The translations under genes were made by a program, and so were the position numbers. Of a stretch of DNA of 64,000 bases, positions 25,804 through 34,473 are shown piece by piece. Each line of letters opens with the position of its first letter. Position 1 is the first letter of the stretch. Source of the stretch: Dechloromonas sp. ZY10 (GTDB lineage: Bacteria > Pseudomonadota > Gammaproteobacteria > Burkholderiales > Rhodocyclaceae); contig NZ_CP144212.1 in NCBI RefSeq assembly GCF_041378895.1, positions 3,271,501-3,335,500 on the forward strand, read 5' to 3'. Under the pieces are notes generated by a model. That model worked only from the letters and a program-made list of their open reading frames with translations. It ran no database searches and was not told where the DNA came from.

Positions 25804-27009
25804 TCAAATCCGCTCAATCACCATCGCAATTCCCTGCCCGACGCCGATACACATGGTGCACAAGGCGTAACGACCGTTGCGCCGCTGCAGTTCGTATAAG
25901 GCAGTCGTCACGAGACGGGCGCCGCTCATCCCGAGGGGATGCCCCATCGCAATCGCTCCGCCATTGGGATTCACGTGGGGCGCATCGTCGGCCAGACCGA
26001 GGTCGCGCAGCACAGCCAGTGCTTGTGCAGCAAAAGCCTCATTGAGTTCGATCACATCCATTTGCTCAAGCCGCAAGCCGGTCTGCGCCAAGACCTTGCG
26101 CACCGCTGGGGCCGGACCAAAGCCCATGATCCTCGGTGCCAGGCCGGCACTCGCCATGCCGACCACGCGGGCGCGCGGCGTCAGGCCGTACTTGCCGGCG
26201 GCAGCTTCAGAGGCAATCAGCAAGGCGCAAGCGCCATCATTGACCCCGGAGGCATTGCCGGCGGTCACCGTCAGCTCCGGGCCATTGACGCCCTTGAGCT
26301 TGGCCAGCTGCGCCAGCGTCGTTTCCGGGCGCGGGTGTTCGTCACGGTCGACCACCAGCGGCTCGCCTTTTTTCTGCGGGATCAGCACCGGAGTCAATTC
26401 ATCGGCAAAACGTCCTGCCGCATCGGCCGCCGCCCAGCGCTGCTGGCTGCGCAGCGCGAAGGCGTCCTGGTCGGCACGGTTGATACTGAACTCTTCGGCG
26501 ACGTTATCGGCCGTCTGCGGCATCGAATGCGTGTCGTAGAGCTTTTTCATCAGCGGATTGGGGAAGCGCCAACCGATGGTCGTGTCATAGATCGAGGCCT
26601 GGCGCGACCAGGCAGTTTCCGCCTTGCCCATCACGAACGGTGCCCGCGACATGCTCTCGACCCCACCGGCCAACATCAGCGAAGTCTCGCCGGCCTTGAT
26701 CGAGCGGGCGGCCAGCCCGACCGCGTCCATTCCCGAGCCACACAGGCGGTTGACCGTGGTGCCCGGCACCTCGACCGGCAGGCCGGCCAGCAGGCCGGAC
26801 ATCCGGGCGACGTTACGGTTGTCCTCACCGGCCTGGTTGGCGCAGCCGTAGATGATGTCCTCGACGGCCGCCCAGTCCACCTGCGGATTGCGCTCGATCA
26901 GCGCCTTGAGCGGAATGGCGCCGAGATCGTCGGCCCGCACCCCGGCCAGGGCACCACCGTAACGGCCAATCGGAGTACGAATCGCGTCACAGATAAAAGC
27001 TTGAGTCAT
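25804..27009 (-). CDS. paaJ: 3-oxoadipyl-CoA / 3-oxo-5,6-dehydrosuberyl-CoA thiolase
   Basis: A 401-aa thiolase with nucleophilic Cys in NRLCGSGMDA, the ELNEAFAAQ segment, catalytic His in NPNGGAIAMGHPLG and second Cys in LCTMCIGVGQG. Length equals that of PaaJ/PcaF. In the phenylacetate pathway it acts twice, releasing acetyl-CoA from the C8 intermediate and later from 3-oxoadipyl-CoA. PcaF of the protocatechuate branch is nearly identical in sequence type, so the name rests on its position after paaK. Confidence 0.92.
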   Translation of the reverse strand: MTQAFICDAIRTPIGRYGGALAGVRADDLGAIPLKALIERNPQVDWAAVEDIIYGCANQAGEDNRNVARMSGLLAGLPVEVPGTTVNRLCGSGMDAVGLAARSIKAGETSLMLAGGVESMSRAPFVMGKAETAWSRQASIYDTTIGWRFPNPLMKKLYDTHSMPQTADNVAEEFSINRADQDAFALRSQQRWAAADAAGRFADELTPVLIPQKKGEPLVVDRDEHPRPETTLAQLAKLKGVNGPELTVTAGNASGVNDGACALLIASEAAAGKYGLTPRARVVGMASAGLAPRIMGFGPAPAVRKVLAQTGLRLEQMDVIELNEAFAAQALAVLRDLGLADDAPHVNPNGGAIAMGHPLGMSGARLVTTALYELQRRNGRYALCTMCIGVGQGIAMVIERI

Positions 27010-27099
27010 GAGTTGCTAGTCCTTGGTTATTAGCCGAAAGGCAGCCAGTCGTCAGCGGGCAAGGGCCTGGCCCCACCCGGCAAAACAACTAGCAACCAA

Positions 27100-28425
27100 C
27101 TACTGTTGCTTGGGCCGCTCGTCGAGAACGCGGCGGGCCTTGCCGACCTGGGTACGCGGAATCGAATCGAATTCCATCACCGTCACCCGGGTGGTGACGC
27201 CGATAATTGTCTTGATCCGGTGCTGCAGCTCCTTACCCACCGCCTGTACCTGCTCCGGCGTCAAGGCACTGGACTGGGCACTCTGCAACTCACAACGCAC
27301 TTCGAGGTTGTCGAGATGCCCATCGCGGGTCACCACCACCTGATAATTCCCGCTCAGACGCGGGTCGCGCAGGATCTGCTCCTCAATCTGGGTTGGGAAC
27401 ACATTGACCCCGCGAATGATCAGCATGTCGTCGGAACGCCCGGTGATCTTGTCGATGCGACGGAAGGCGCGGGCAGTCGGCGGCAGCAGACGGGTCAGGT
27501 CACGGGTGCGGTAGCGGATGACCGGGAAGGCTTCCTTGGTCAGCGAGGTGAACACCAGTTCCCCTTCTTCGCCATCGGGCAGGACTTCGCCGGTTTCCGG
27601 ATCGATGATTTCCGGATAGAAGTGGTCTTCCCAGATCACCGGGCCGTCCTTGGTCTCGATGCACTCGTTGGCCACCCCCGGCCCCATCACTTCGGTCAGA
27701 CCATAGATGTCGATCGCGTCGATCCCGAGCTTGCGCTCGATTTCGGCGCGCATGCCCTGCCCCCAGGGTTCGGCACCAAAAATGCCGACTTTCAGCGAGA
27801 TTTCCTCGGGGGAGATACCCAACCGCTCGAACTCTTCGGCGATTACCAGCGAATATGACGGCGTGACCATGATCGCATCCGGCTTGAAATCCATGATCTG
27901 CTGCACCTGCTTCTCGGTCTGGCCGCCGGACATCGGCACCGCGATGCAGCCGGCACGCTCAATCCCGTAATGCGCCCCCAGACCGCCGGTGAACATTCCG
28001 TAGCCGTAGGCGTTGTGCACCATGTCACCGGGACGCAGGCCGGAAGCGCGCAACGAGCGGGCGACGACGTTGGCCCAGTGATCCAGGTCATTCTTGGTGT
28101 AACCAACCACCACCGGCTTGCCAGTGGTGCCGCTCGATGCATGCAGGCGGGCCAGCTTGTTGCGCGGTACGGCAAACAGCCCGAAGGGATAGTGATCGCG
28201 CAGGTCGGTCTTGGTCATGAACGGGAACTTGGCCAGATCCTCTAGGCGCTGCAGATCGTCCGGATGCACGCCCTTGGCGATGCACTTCTGGCGGTACGGC
28301 TCGACGTTATCGTAGGTATGGCGCACCGACCATTTCAGGCGCTCCAGCTGCAAGGCCGAAATCTCGTCGCGGCTGGCGGTTTCGATCGGCTCCAGGTCGC
28401 CGGGTAGGGGCTTCTTGACGGGCAT
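27100..28425 (-). CDS. paaK: Phenylacetate-CoA ligase
   Basis: A 441-aa adenylate-forming enzyme making phenylacetyl-CoA, the entry step. Motifs: FMTKTDLRDHYPFGLFAVP, HASSGTTGKPVVVGYT (ATP-phosphate loop), IFGAEPWGQGMRAEIE, DIYGLTEVMGPGVANEC, and the C-terminal TGRSDDMLIIRGVNVFPTQIE hinge. Length is typical (430-440). It lies between paaI and paaJ, 30 and 90 bases apart. Confidence 0.96.
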   Translation of the reverse strand: MPVKKPLPGDLEPIETASRDEISALQLERLKWSVRHTYDNVEPYRQKCIAKGVHPDDLQRLEDLAKFPFMTKTDLRDHYPFGLFAVPRNKLARLHASSGTTGKPVVVGYTKNDLDHWANVVARSLRASGLRPGDMVHNAYGYGMFTGGLGAHYGIERAGCIAVPMSGGQTEKQVQQIMDFKPDAIMVTPSYSLVIAEEFERLGISPEEISLKVGIFGAEPWGQGMRAEIERKLGIDAIDIYGLTEVMGPGVANECIETKDGPVIWEDHFYPEIIDPETGEVLPDGEEGELVFTSLTKEAFPVIRYRTRDLTRLLPPTARAFRRIDKITGRSDDMLIIRGVNVFPTQIEEQILRDPRLSGNYQVVVTRDGHLDNLEVRCELQSAQSSALTPEQVQAVGKELQHRIKTIIGVTTRVTVMEFDSIPRTQVGKARRVLDERPKQQ

Positions 28426-28455
28426 GTTTGTCTCCTCTGCGTTATCTGATGTGTT

Positions 28456-28926
28456 TTATTTGGCGTCCGCTGCTTGCAGGCCGGCAATCACCTCGCCGCT
28501 GATGCGGTAAGACTTGCCCCGGAACAGCGCCACGGTCCGCCCGCCGGCAATGCGCACGGTGACGTCGTAGACGCCGGTGCGCCCGGCCGCCGATTGCTCG
28601 ACGGCCTCGGCCTCAAGCAACTCGCCCTCTTTGGCCGGGGCGAGAAAGTCGATATGGCAGGCCGAAGCCACCGTATTGCGGTTGTAGCTGTTGCAGGCGT
28701 AGGCAAAGGCGGTATCGGCCAGGCTGAAGATCATCCCGCCATGGCAGATGTGGTGACCATTGACCATGTCGCGGCGTACCGGCATGGTCAGCAGTGCGGC
28801 ACCGGGCTGAACACGGACGATGGCGATCCCCAGCGCCTGCGCCGCGTGGTCACGCGACCACATCGCCTTGGCGGTTTCGTCGGCCAGCGCCTGCGCGGCG
28901 AGGGGGTCGAGTGGAGCATCAGTCAT
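28456..28926 (-). CDS. paaI: Phenylacetyl-CoA-pathway thioesterase PaaI
   Basis: A 156-aa hot-dog-fold thioesterase; start ATG 28926, which overlaps the end of paaH by 8 bases. The family motif GHHICHGGMIFSLADTAFAYACN is present, including the catalytic Asp. PaaI hydrolyses dead-end ring-hydroxylated phenylacetyl-CoAs and frees CoA. It sits in the conserved paaG-H-I-K order. Confidence 0.93.
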   Translation of the reverse strand: MTDAPLDPLAAQALADETAKAMWSRDHAAQALGIAIVRVQPGAALLTMPVRRDMVNGHHICHGGMIFSLADTAFAYACNSYNRNTVASACHIDFLAPAKEGELLEAEAVEQSAAGRTGVYDVTVRIAGGRTVALFRGKSYRISGEVIAGLQAADAK

Positions 28927-30451
28927 GAATCTTTCTTCCGGCAAATACCGCTTGGTGCAGCAAGGGCGAAATACGGTAGCGATCTTCGCCATAGCTGTCG
29001 GCGAGATTGGCCAGCACGTCACGCACTGCGGCGACGCCGATCTGGTCCGCCCAGGCCAGCGGCCCTTGCGGATAATTGACGCCGAGACGCATCGCCTGGT
29101 CGGCACCGGCGGCGCTGCATACCCCTTGATTGACTGCATCAGCCGCCTCGTTGGCGAGCATCGCCACTGTTCGCATCACGGCCAGGCCGGGAACGTCGGC
29201 AAAGCGCGAGACCTGGAAACCCGCTGCCTGCAACAAGCCCACCGCAGCATTAACCGCTGCCATCTCGGCTTGGGTTGCGGCGGCCAGGGCCAGCCGGGTG
29301 GACTTGGCATAGTCCAGGGCGAGGTCGAGCAGCACGCAATTGCCGATACCGGTTTCGGCAGCTCGGCGGGTCGCGCTGCGCCCGTCGGTCACATAGAGCA
29401 CGGCACCGTCGGCTTCGGCAACCCGGCCGTCGGCGCTCACCTGCTGCGTGTAAGCCACGCCGGCAGCGGCCAAACGGGCGGCCAAGGCATTGGCCACGGT
29501 AGACGTGCCACAAATGGTGATTTTGCCCGGGACGGGCTGGGCAGCTTCGCTCGCGGCAACCGGTTTGGCGGCGCCTTCGCGGTAGTCGTAGAAACCGCGT
29601 CCGTTCTTGCGGCCATAGAACCCGGCATCGACCAGTTCCTGCTGCAGCAACGACGGCAAAAAGCGCTGGTCGTTGTAGAACGCCCGCCAGACCGAGTTGG
29701 TCACCGCAAAATTGACGTCGTGCCCGATCATGTCCATCAGCTCGAACGGCCCCATGCGGAAACCGCCGGCCTCGCGGCAGCAGGCGTCGATGGTCGCGTA
29801 GTCGGCCGCGCCTTCCTGCGCCAGGCGCAGGGCCTCGGCGTAATACGGGCGGGCGACGCGATTGACGATGAAACCCGGTGTCGACTTGGCATGCACTGGG
29901 GTTTTGCCCCAGGCGGCCGCAGTCGCAAATAAGGTCTCCGCCACTGCGCGCTCGGTGGCCAGACCGGAAACGATCTCGACCAGCGCCATCAACGGTGCGG
30001 GATTGAAAAAGTGCAAGCCAGCCAGCCGTTCCGGGCGCTTGAGCGCGGCGCCGATGGCGGTGACCGAAATCGACGAGGTATTGGTGCCGAAAATGCAGTC
30101 GGCGCCAACGATGACTTCAAGATCGGCGTAGAGCTTCTGCTTGGCTTCGAGGTTTTCGACAATCGCCTCGACCACCAGTGCGCAATCGGCAAGTTCGGCC
30201 AGTTCGCTGACCGGTTGCAGCCGTGCGCCAGCCGCAGCGGCGGCTTCCACGGTCAACTTGCCTTTTTCGGCCATTTTCGCGAACTGGGCGCGAATGCCTT
30301 CGACGGCTTTTTCGGCTGCGCCCGGACGGTTATCGAGCAGCTTGACCGGATGCCCGGCCTGGGCCGCGACCTGGGCGATCCCGGCGCCCATCGCACCGGT
30401 TCCGACCACCGCAACCACGGCCTCCGGCGCCAACGGATTGGCGTGCGTCAT
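28919..30451 (-). CDS. paaH: 3-hydroxyadipyl-CoA dehydrogenase
   Basis: A 510-aa long-form dehydrogenase. Start ATG 30451 has GGAG seven bases upstream; an ATG two codons earlier overlaps paaG but is too close to that ribosome site. Rossmann loop VVGTGAMGAGIAQVAAQAGHPV, GTNTSSISVTAI, HFFNPAPLM with the catalytic His, and a second C-terminal 3HCDH domain (AVMRTVAMLANEAADAV, LGVNYPQGPLAWADQIG). This long form with duplicated C-terminal domains is the PaaH type. It oxidises 3-hydroxyadipyl-CoA to 3-oxoadipyl-CoA. Confidence 0.95.
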   Translation of the reverse strand: MTHANPLAPEAVVAVVGTGAMGAGIAQVAAQAGHPVKLLDNRPGAAEKAVEGIRAQFAKMAEKGKLTVEAAAAAGARLQPVSELAELADCALVVEAIVENLEAKQKLYADLEVIVGADCIFGTNTSSISVTAIGAALKRPERLAGLHFFNPAPLMALVEIVSGLATERAVAETLFATAAAWGKTPVHAKSTPGFIVNRVARPYYAEALRLAQEGAADYATIDACCREAGGFRMGPFELMDMIGHDVNFAVTNSVWRAFYNDQRFLPSLLQQELVDAGFYGRKNGRGFYDYREGAAKPVAASEAAQPVPGKITICGTSTVANALAARLAAAGVAYTQQVSADGRVAEADGAVLYVTDGRSATRRAAETGIGNCVLLDLALDYAKSTRLALAAATQAEMAAVNAAVGLLQAAGFQVSRFADVPGLAVMRTVAMLANEAADAVNQGVCSAAGADQAMRLGVNYPQGPLAWADQIGVAAVRDVLANLADSYGEDRYRISPLLHQAVFAGRKIHD

Positions 30452-30453
30452 GC

Positions 30454-31260
30454 TCATTCTCCGGTGAATTGCGGTGCGCGCTTTTCCATGAAGGCGGCGA
30501 CGCCTTCTGCGTAATCCGGCGACCAGCCGAGTTCGCGCATGAAGCTGCCCTCGAAGGACAATTGCTGCTCCAGCGTGTGACCCAGACCGGCGTGCATCGC
30601 CTGACGGGTACGCACCAGCGCTTTGGTCGGTGCCGTCGCCAGTTGTGCAGCCAGCGCATCGATACGGGCGGCAAAGGCCTCGTCCTCGACGCATTCCCAG
30701 ATCAGGCCCCACTGCGCGGCCTTTTCCGCCGGCAGCTTGTCGGCGAGCAGCGCCAGGCCCATCGCCCGCGCCATGCCCACCCGTTGCGGCAGGAACCAGG
30801 TGCCGCCGGTATCGGGGATCAGGCCGATCTTGGAAAACGCCTGCAGGAAGGAGGCCGACTTGGTCGCCACCACCAGATCGCAGGCCAGCGCTACCGACGC
30901 ACCGGCGCCGGCGGCGATGCCGTTCACTGCGGCGATGGTCGGCACGCGCAGGTTCTGCAGACGCAGCACCAAAGGCTTGTAGTTGCGCTCGACGGTGTTA
31001 CCGATGTCGGGCATCTTGCCTTCCTTGATCTGCATCGCGCGGTCGCCGAGGTCCTGGCCGGCGGAGAAGCCACGTCCGGCCCCGCTCAACACCAGCACGC
31101 GGGCAGCGGCAGCTTCGCCGCGACCGGACTGGATCGCATCCAGCGCATCGCGCAGTTCGGCGTGCATGGCATCGGTAAAACTGTTCAGCTTGTCGGGACG
31201 ATTGAGGGTCAGGCGGGCAATGCCGCCCTCGACGGTGAATTGAATATTTTCGTAGTTCAT
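30454..31260 (-). CDS. paaG: Ring 1,2-epoxyphenylacetyl-CoA isomerase
   Basis: A 268-aa crotonase-fold enzyme; start ATG 31260. It has GRGFSAGQDL, NGIAAGAGASVALACDL and the PaaG-type IGLIPDTGGTWFLPQRVG segment with the Asp used for isomerisation instead of the hydratase Glu. It converts the epoxide to the oxepin and also isomerises a double bond later. Its presence implies that an epoxidised phenylacetyl-CoA is made in this cell, although paaABCDE are not in the window. Confidence 0.94.
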   Translation of the reverse strand: MNYENIQFTVEGGIARLTLNRPDKLNSFTDAMHAELRDALDAIQSGRGEAAAARVLVLSGAGRGFSAGQDLGDRAMQIKEGKMPDIGNTVERNYKPLVLRLQNLRVPTIAAVNGIAAGAGASVALACDLVVATKSASFLQAFSKIGLIPDTGGTWFLPQRVGMARAMGLALLADKLPAEKAAQWGLIWECVEDEAFAARIDALAAQLATAPTKALVRTRQAMHAGLGHTLEQQLSFEGSFMRELGWSPDYAEGVAAFMEKRAPQFTGE

Positions 31261-31314
31261 GTTCTCTGTCCGGGGGCTGGGCGGTTGCCGGCAGGGCCGC
31301 AACCGCCCACGGGA

Positions 31315-32982
31315 TTAGACGTGGTAGCGACGCTGGACGACACGGAAGCGGTTGGCGACGAAGGCCGAGTCGGCATACGAGGCATTCGCTGCCGGGTTGC
31401 CGCCGGTACCGTGGTAATCGGAGAAAGCTGCCGACTGGTTCACGAACACGCCGCCGGTCAGGTTGATCGAGAGCGCGACCTTGGAGCGCCAGGTAGCCTC
31501 GGTCATCGCTTCGATCACCGCTTCACTGGTCGAGTAGAGGCCGGCCGTCAGCGCGCCGTGGGTGCTGACGATGCGCTCGGACAAGGCAATCGCCGCCGCC
31601 GTGTCGGCAACCTTGACGATGAAGCTGATCGGGCCGAAGCGCTCTTCCATGTAGGCGGCTTCGTCAGCCGCATCGCAGGCGAGCAGCACCGGGGTGCGTA
31701 CTTCGGCCTGCGGGAACTCCGGGTTCTCCAGCTTGCTCGACGCCAGGACCACCTTGCCCAATGAACCGCTGTCAGCCTCGACGATCCGCTTCAGGGTATC
31801 GGCCGACTGCACCGCGCCGAGCACGGCGTGCGCCACTTCCGGCTTGGCCAGGAAGCCGCTGACCGCCTGCGCCAGATCGGCACAGAATTCGTCGTAGGAC
31901 TTGTGCCCCTGGTCGGTCTCGATGCCACCAGCCGGCACGAACAGTGCCTGCGAGGTGGTGCACATCTGGCCCGAGTACAGCGCCAGGGTGAAGGCCAGAT
32001 TGCCGAGCATGCGCTTGTAGCTGTCAGTCGAGTCGACCACGATGTTGTTGACCCCGGCCAGTTCGGCATAAACCTGCGCCTGGCGGCAGTTGTCGATCAG
32101 CCACTGACCGAAGACGTTGCCGCCGGTGAAGTCGATCGACTTGACCTTGGCATGCGTCACCAGCTTCTGCGTGGTGGCGCGGTCGTTGGCGACCGCCAGC
32201 GTGACCAGGTTGGCATCGAGGCCGTTTTCAGCCAGTACGGCACGGATGGTGCGCACCGTGATCGCCGCCGGCAGGATGGCGTTGCTGTGCGGCTTGACGA
32301 TCACCGCATTGCCGGTTGCCAGCGCGGCGAACAGACCAGGATAGGTATTCCAGGTCGGGAAGGTGCCGCAACCGACGACCACGCCGATACCGCGCCCGAC
32401 GACTTCGAAGTGTTTTTTCAGGACCAGCGGCGGATTTTTGCCCTGCGGCTTTTCCCAGACCGTTTCGGCCGGCACGAAAGCCTGCTCGCGGTAGGCATAA
32501 GCCACCGCCTCCAGGCCGCGATCCTGGGCGTGCGGAGCACCGGCCTGGAAGGCCATCATCCAGCCCTGGCCGGTGGTCATCATCACTGCATGCGCCAGCT
32601 CAAAACTCTGCTGATTCAAGCGCTGCAGGATTTCGAGACAGACACCGGCCCGGCCGTCGGCGCCGATTCTCTGCCAACCGCCCATCGCAGCCTCGCCGGC
32701 GGCAATCAGCGCCTCGATGTCGCACACCGGGTATTGCACGCCCAGTTCAACGCCGTAAGGCGACTTTTCACCGCCGTGCCAATCCTTCTGTCCCGGCTGC
32801 CCAAGTTCGAAACGCTGCCCGAGATGGGCTTCGTAAGCCTTTTTGCCGTCTTCCGGCGCAGTTTCGCCATAGAGCTTGGGGCTCGGCATCTCGGGATATG
32901 CGGACCAGTAGCCACGGCTGGCGATCGCGCTCAAGGCGCCATCGAGGGTCGCGCGATGCTTTTCGAGCAGCGGATGGGACAT
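31315..32982 (-). CDS. paaN: PaaN-type aldehyde dehydrogenase (ring-cleavage side product, no hydratase domain)
   Basis: A 555-aa aldehyde dehydrogenase. Start ATG 32982 follows AGGAGG by six bases. NAD-site and catalytic segments: GCGTFPTWNTYPGLFAAL, FTGGNVFGQWL, catalytic Cys in YSGQMCTTSQAL, and C-terminal INLTGGVFVNQSAAFSDYHGTGGNP. It matches the PaaN form, which lacks the C-terminal MaoC-like hydratase domain of E. coli PaaZ (681 aa). The oxepin-CoA hydrolase step must therefore be supplied by a separate enzyme not obvious here. First gene of the minus-strand paa operon. Confidence 0.92.
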   Translation of the reverse strand: MSHPLLEKHRATLDGALSAIASRGYWSAYPEMPSPKLYGETAPEDGKKAYEAHLGQRFELGQPGQKDWHGGEKSPYGVELGVQYPVCDIEALIAAGEAAMGGWQRIGADGRAGVCLEILQRLNQQSFELAHAVMMTTGQGWMMAFQAGAPHAQDRGLEAVAYAYREQAFVPAETVWEKPQGKNPPLVLKKHFEVVGRGIGVVVGCGTFPTWNTYPGLFAALATGNAVIVKPHSNAILPAAITVRTIRAVLAENGLDANLVTLAVANDRATTQKLVTHAKVKSIDFTGGNVFGQWLIDNCRQAQVYAELAGVNNIVVDSTDSYKRMLGNLAFTLALYSGQMCTTSQALFVPAGGIETDQGHKSYDEFCADLAQAVSGFLAKPEVAHAVLGAVQSADTLKRIVEADSGSLGKVVLASSKLENPEFPQAEVRTPVLLACDAADEAAYMEERFGPISFIVKVADTAAAIALSERIVSTHGALTAGLYSTSEAVIEAMTEATWRSKVALSINLTGGVFVNQSAAFSDYHGTGGNPAANASYADSAFVANRFRVVQRRYHV

Positions 32983-33045
32983 GAACAACCTCCTCGGGGG
33001 AAATACGTTTTTATGGGAACAGGCAAATCGCTTCTGTCAGATGTC

Positions 33046-33074
33046 ACGTTACGAAGTAATGCAATTACTGTCAA
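33046..33074 (-). promoter_or_regulatory. Likely promoter of the paaN operon
   Basis: On the minus strand TTGACA (33074-33069), a 17-base spacer and TAACGT (33051-33046). The spacer contains a 13-base palindrome GTAATgcaATTAC (33056-33068), well placed for a repressor. The divergent region 32983-33353 is strikingly AT-rich against the GC-rich surroundings and contains no credible gene. Confidence 0.6.
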
Positions 33075-33257
33075 TACAATGTATCACTACAAGGCATGAC
33101 GGACAACATTCTACAAAGAGGAAATAATTCCGACAACAAAGTATTTACTTATAAAAAACATACAACTAACCAACCAACAATCAGCAGATTTTGCGGAATT
33201 TTTTTTCTACAAACCAGTGGCCGCTTTCAAAAAAACCAACATCTGATACAAAAAGTA

Positions 33258-33284
33258 TTGACAATTTGCCGCGCGGTGTAACAT
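33258..33284 (+). promoter_or_regulatory. Likely promoter of the diiron oxygenase operon
   Basis: TTGACA (33258-33263), a 15-base spacer and TAACAT (33279-33284), followed directly by TGATTCAC, which resembles half of the PaaX operator known from E. coli (TGATTC). Like the paaN promoter its -35 lies in GTATTGACA, suggesting a common regulator. Confidence 0.5.
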
Positions 33285-33353
33285 GATTCACCTCGAGGCG
33301 ACGCACCCGGTGCGAGCGACCGTAACCCGACCCAATCAGGAGGAGACTGAGAG

Positions 33354-34382
33354 ATGGCTAGCAACAAGGAAAAATTTGCCGACAAGATGGAATTCCCGCC
33401 GGAAACCGTTCAGCCGAACGTCTATCCGCTGTCCTGGCATTCGCACACCAAGAAACTGCAGGAAGTCTGGGAAGCCGCCCTGCGCGAGAACTGGGACCCG
33501 GAAAAGCTGCCCTGGGACACCCTGGACGTCGACAGCTACTCTTGGGAAGAGCGTGAATCCATCGCCTATTGGTGGACCCTGCTGTCGGTCTTCGACGCCT
33601 CCGCCCCCCCGGTGTTTGCCGAAGCGCTGATCAAGACCTATGAAGTGCATGAAGAAGACCCGGTGCGCAAGTGCTTCTTCTCGGTCACCCGCGACGAACA
33701 GAACCACGAAATCATGTGCGGTCTGGCCATCACCAAACTGCTCGGCCATTCCGACCCGCTGACCTACCAGCCGAAGACCGAACTCGGCAAGCGCCTGCAG
33801 AAGAACGCCCAGTGGCTGTACTTCAACGGCGGCCGTTACTGGACCGGCTACAAGCAGGCCGTACCCAAGTATGACTTGGCGGTATTGTTCAGCTCCTTCC
33901 TGATGGGCGAAATCGCTGCCGCGACCATCTTCAAGCAGATGTACGACAACTCCCGCGAAGCCGTCTTCAAGGAAGGCTTCAAGAACATCGGCCGCGACGA
34001 AGGCCGCCACATGGCGATCTGCATGGCCGTGATGGAGCGCGACTACCCGAAAATGGGCCCGGAAAACAAGGCCGTGATCACCAAGCAGATCCGCGCTGGC
34101 TACCTGTTCCTGTCGGCCGTCCTGTTCGAGCCGCCGATGGAATTCTGGGACCTGCCCGCCGACTTCATCGCCAACCAGCGCGAAGCCGAGGAAGTTGCCC
34201 GTGCCGCCGGTTTTGGCATCCCGACCTACGAAGCCAAGAAGGAAAACTGGCGCAACGCGATCATCAACCTGAAGGGCGTGCTGGATCGCTTCAACATTCC
34301 GTTCCCGGCGATCCCGGAAGTCGGCATCACCGGCCAGGAAATTTCCGATCTCGAAATGGAAGACATCATCCCGGTCTTCTAA
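33354..34382 (+). CDS. Single-subunit carboxylate-bridged diiron protein, candidate phenylacetyl-CoA oxygenase
   Basis: A 342-aa ferritin/R2-like protein. Start ATG 33354 follows AGGAGG. Four-helix ligands are visible: E115-x-x-H118 (DEQNH), E186 (MGEIAAA), E216-x-x-H219 (DEGRH), and a first-helix acidic residue, D81 or E90. No third His four residues before E216, so it is not AurF-like. It does not resemble PaaA, PaaC or BoxB, and there is no signal peptide. It is followed by a dedicated reductase and paaX, and is divergent from the paa operon at the place where paaABCDE would be expected. Activation of O2 by the diiron pair with electrons from the reductase is expected from the family; epoxidation or hydroxylation of phenylacetyl-CoA is a hypothesis from context. 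A role in a related aromatic or in oxidative protection cannot be excluded. Confidence 0.75.
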   Translation: MASNKEKFADKMEFPPETVQPNVYPLSWHSHTKKLQEVWEAALRENWDPEKLPWDTLDVDSYSWEERESIAYWWTLLSVFDASAPPVFAEALIKTYEVHEEDPVRKCFFSVTRDEQNHEIMCGLAITKLLGHSDPLTYQPKTELGKRLQKNAQWLYFNGGRYWTGYKQAVPKYDLAVLFSSFLMGEIAAATIFKQMYDNSREAVFKEGFKNIGRDEGRHMAICMAVMERDYPKMGPENKAVITKQIRAGYLFLSAVLFEPPMEFWDLPADFIANQREAEEVARAAGFGIPTYEAKKENWRNAIINLKGVLDRFNIPFPAIPEVGITGQEISDLEMEDIIPVF

Positions 34383-34405
34383 TATTCCGCACTGATCCTG
34401 CCATG

Positions 34406-34431
34406 GCCGGCACACCTCCGGGTGTGCCGGC
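34406..34431 (+). promoter_or_regulatory. Strong hairpin between the diiron gene and its reductase
   Basis: Perfect 11-bp stem GCCGGCACACC (34406-34416) / GGTGTGCCGGC (34421-34431) with a UCCG loop closed by C-G, followed by only three T. Too weak in T to be a full terminator; more likely a 3'-end stabiliser or partial attenuator keeping oxygenase above reductase. Confidence 0.6.
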
Positions 34432-34473
34432 TTTGCCGCAACAGAGAAACCACTAACAATAAGGGGAAGAGCA

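Noticed and set aside
33096-33281. 61-codon plus-strand frame in the AT-rich divergent region
   Set aside because: No ribosome site, overlaps the predicted promoter for the diiron gene, and open only because of local AT composition.
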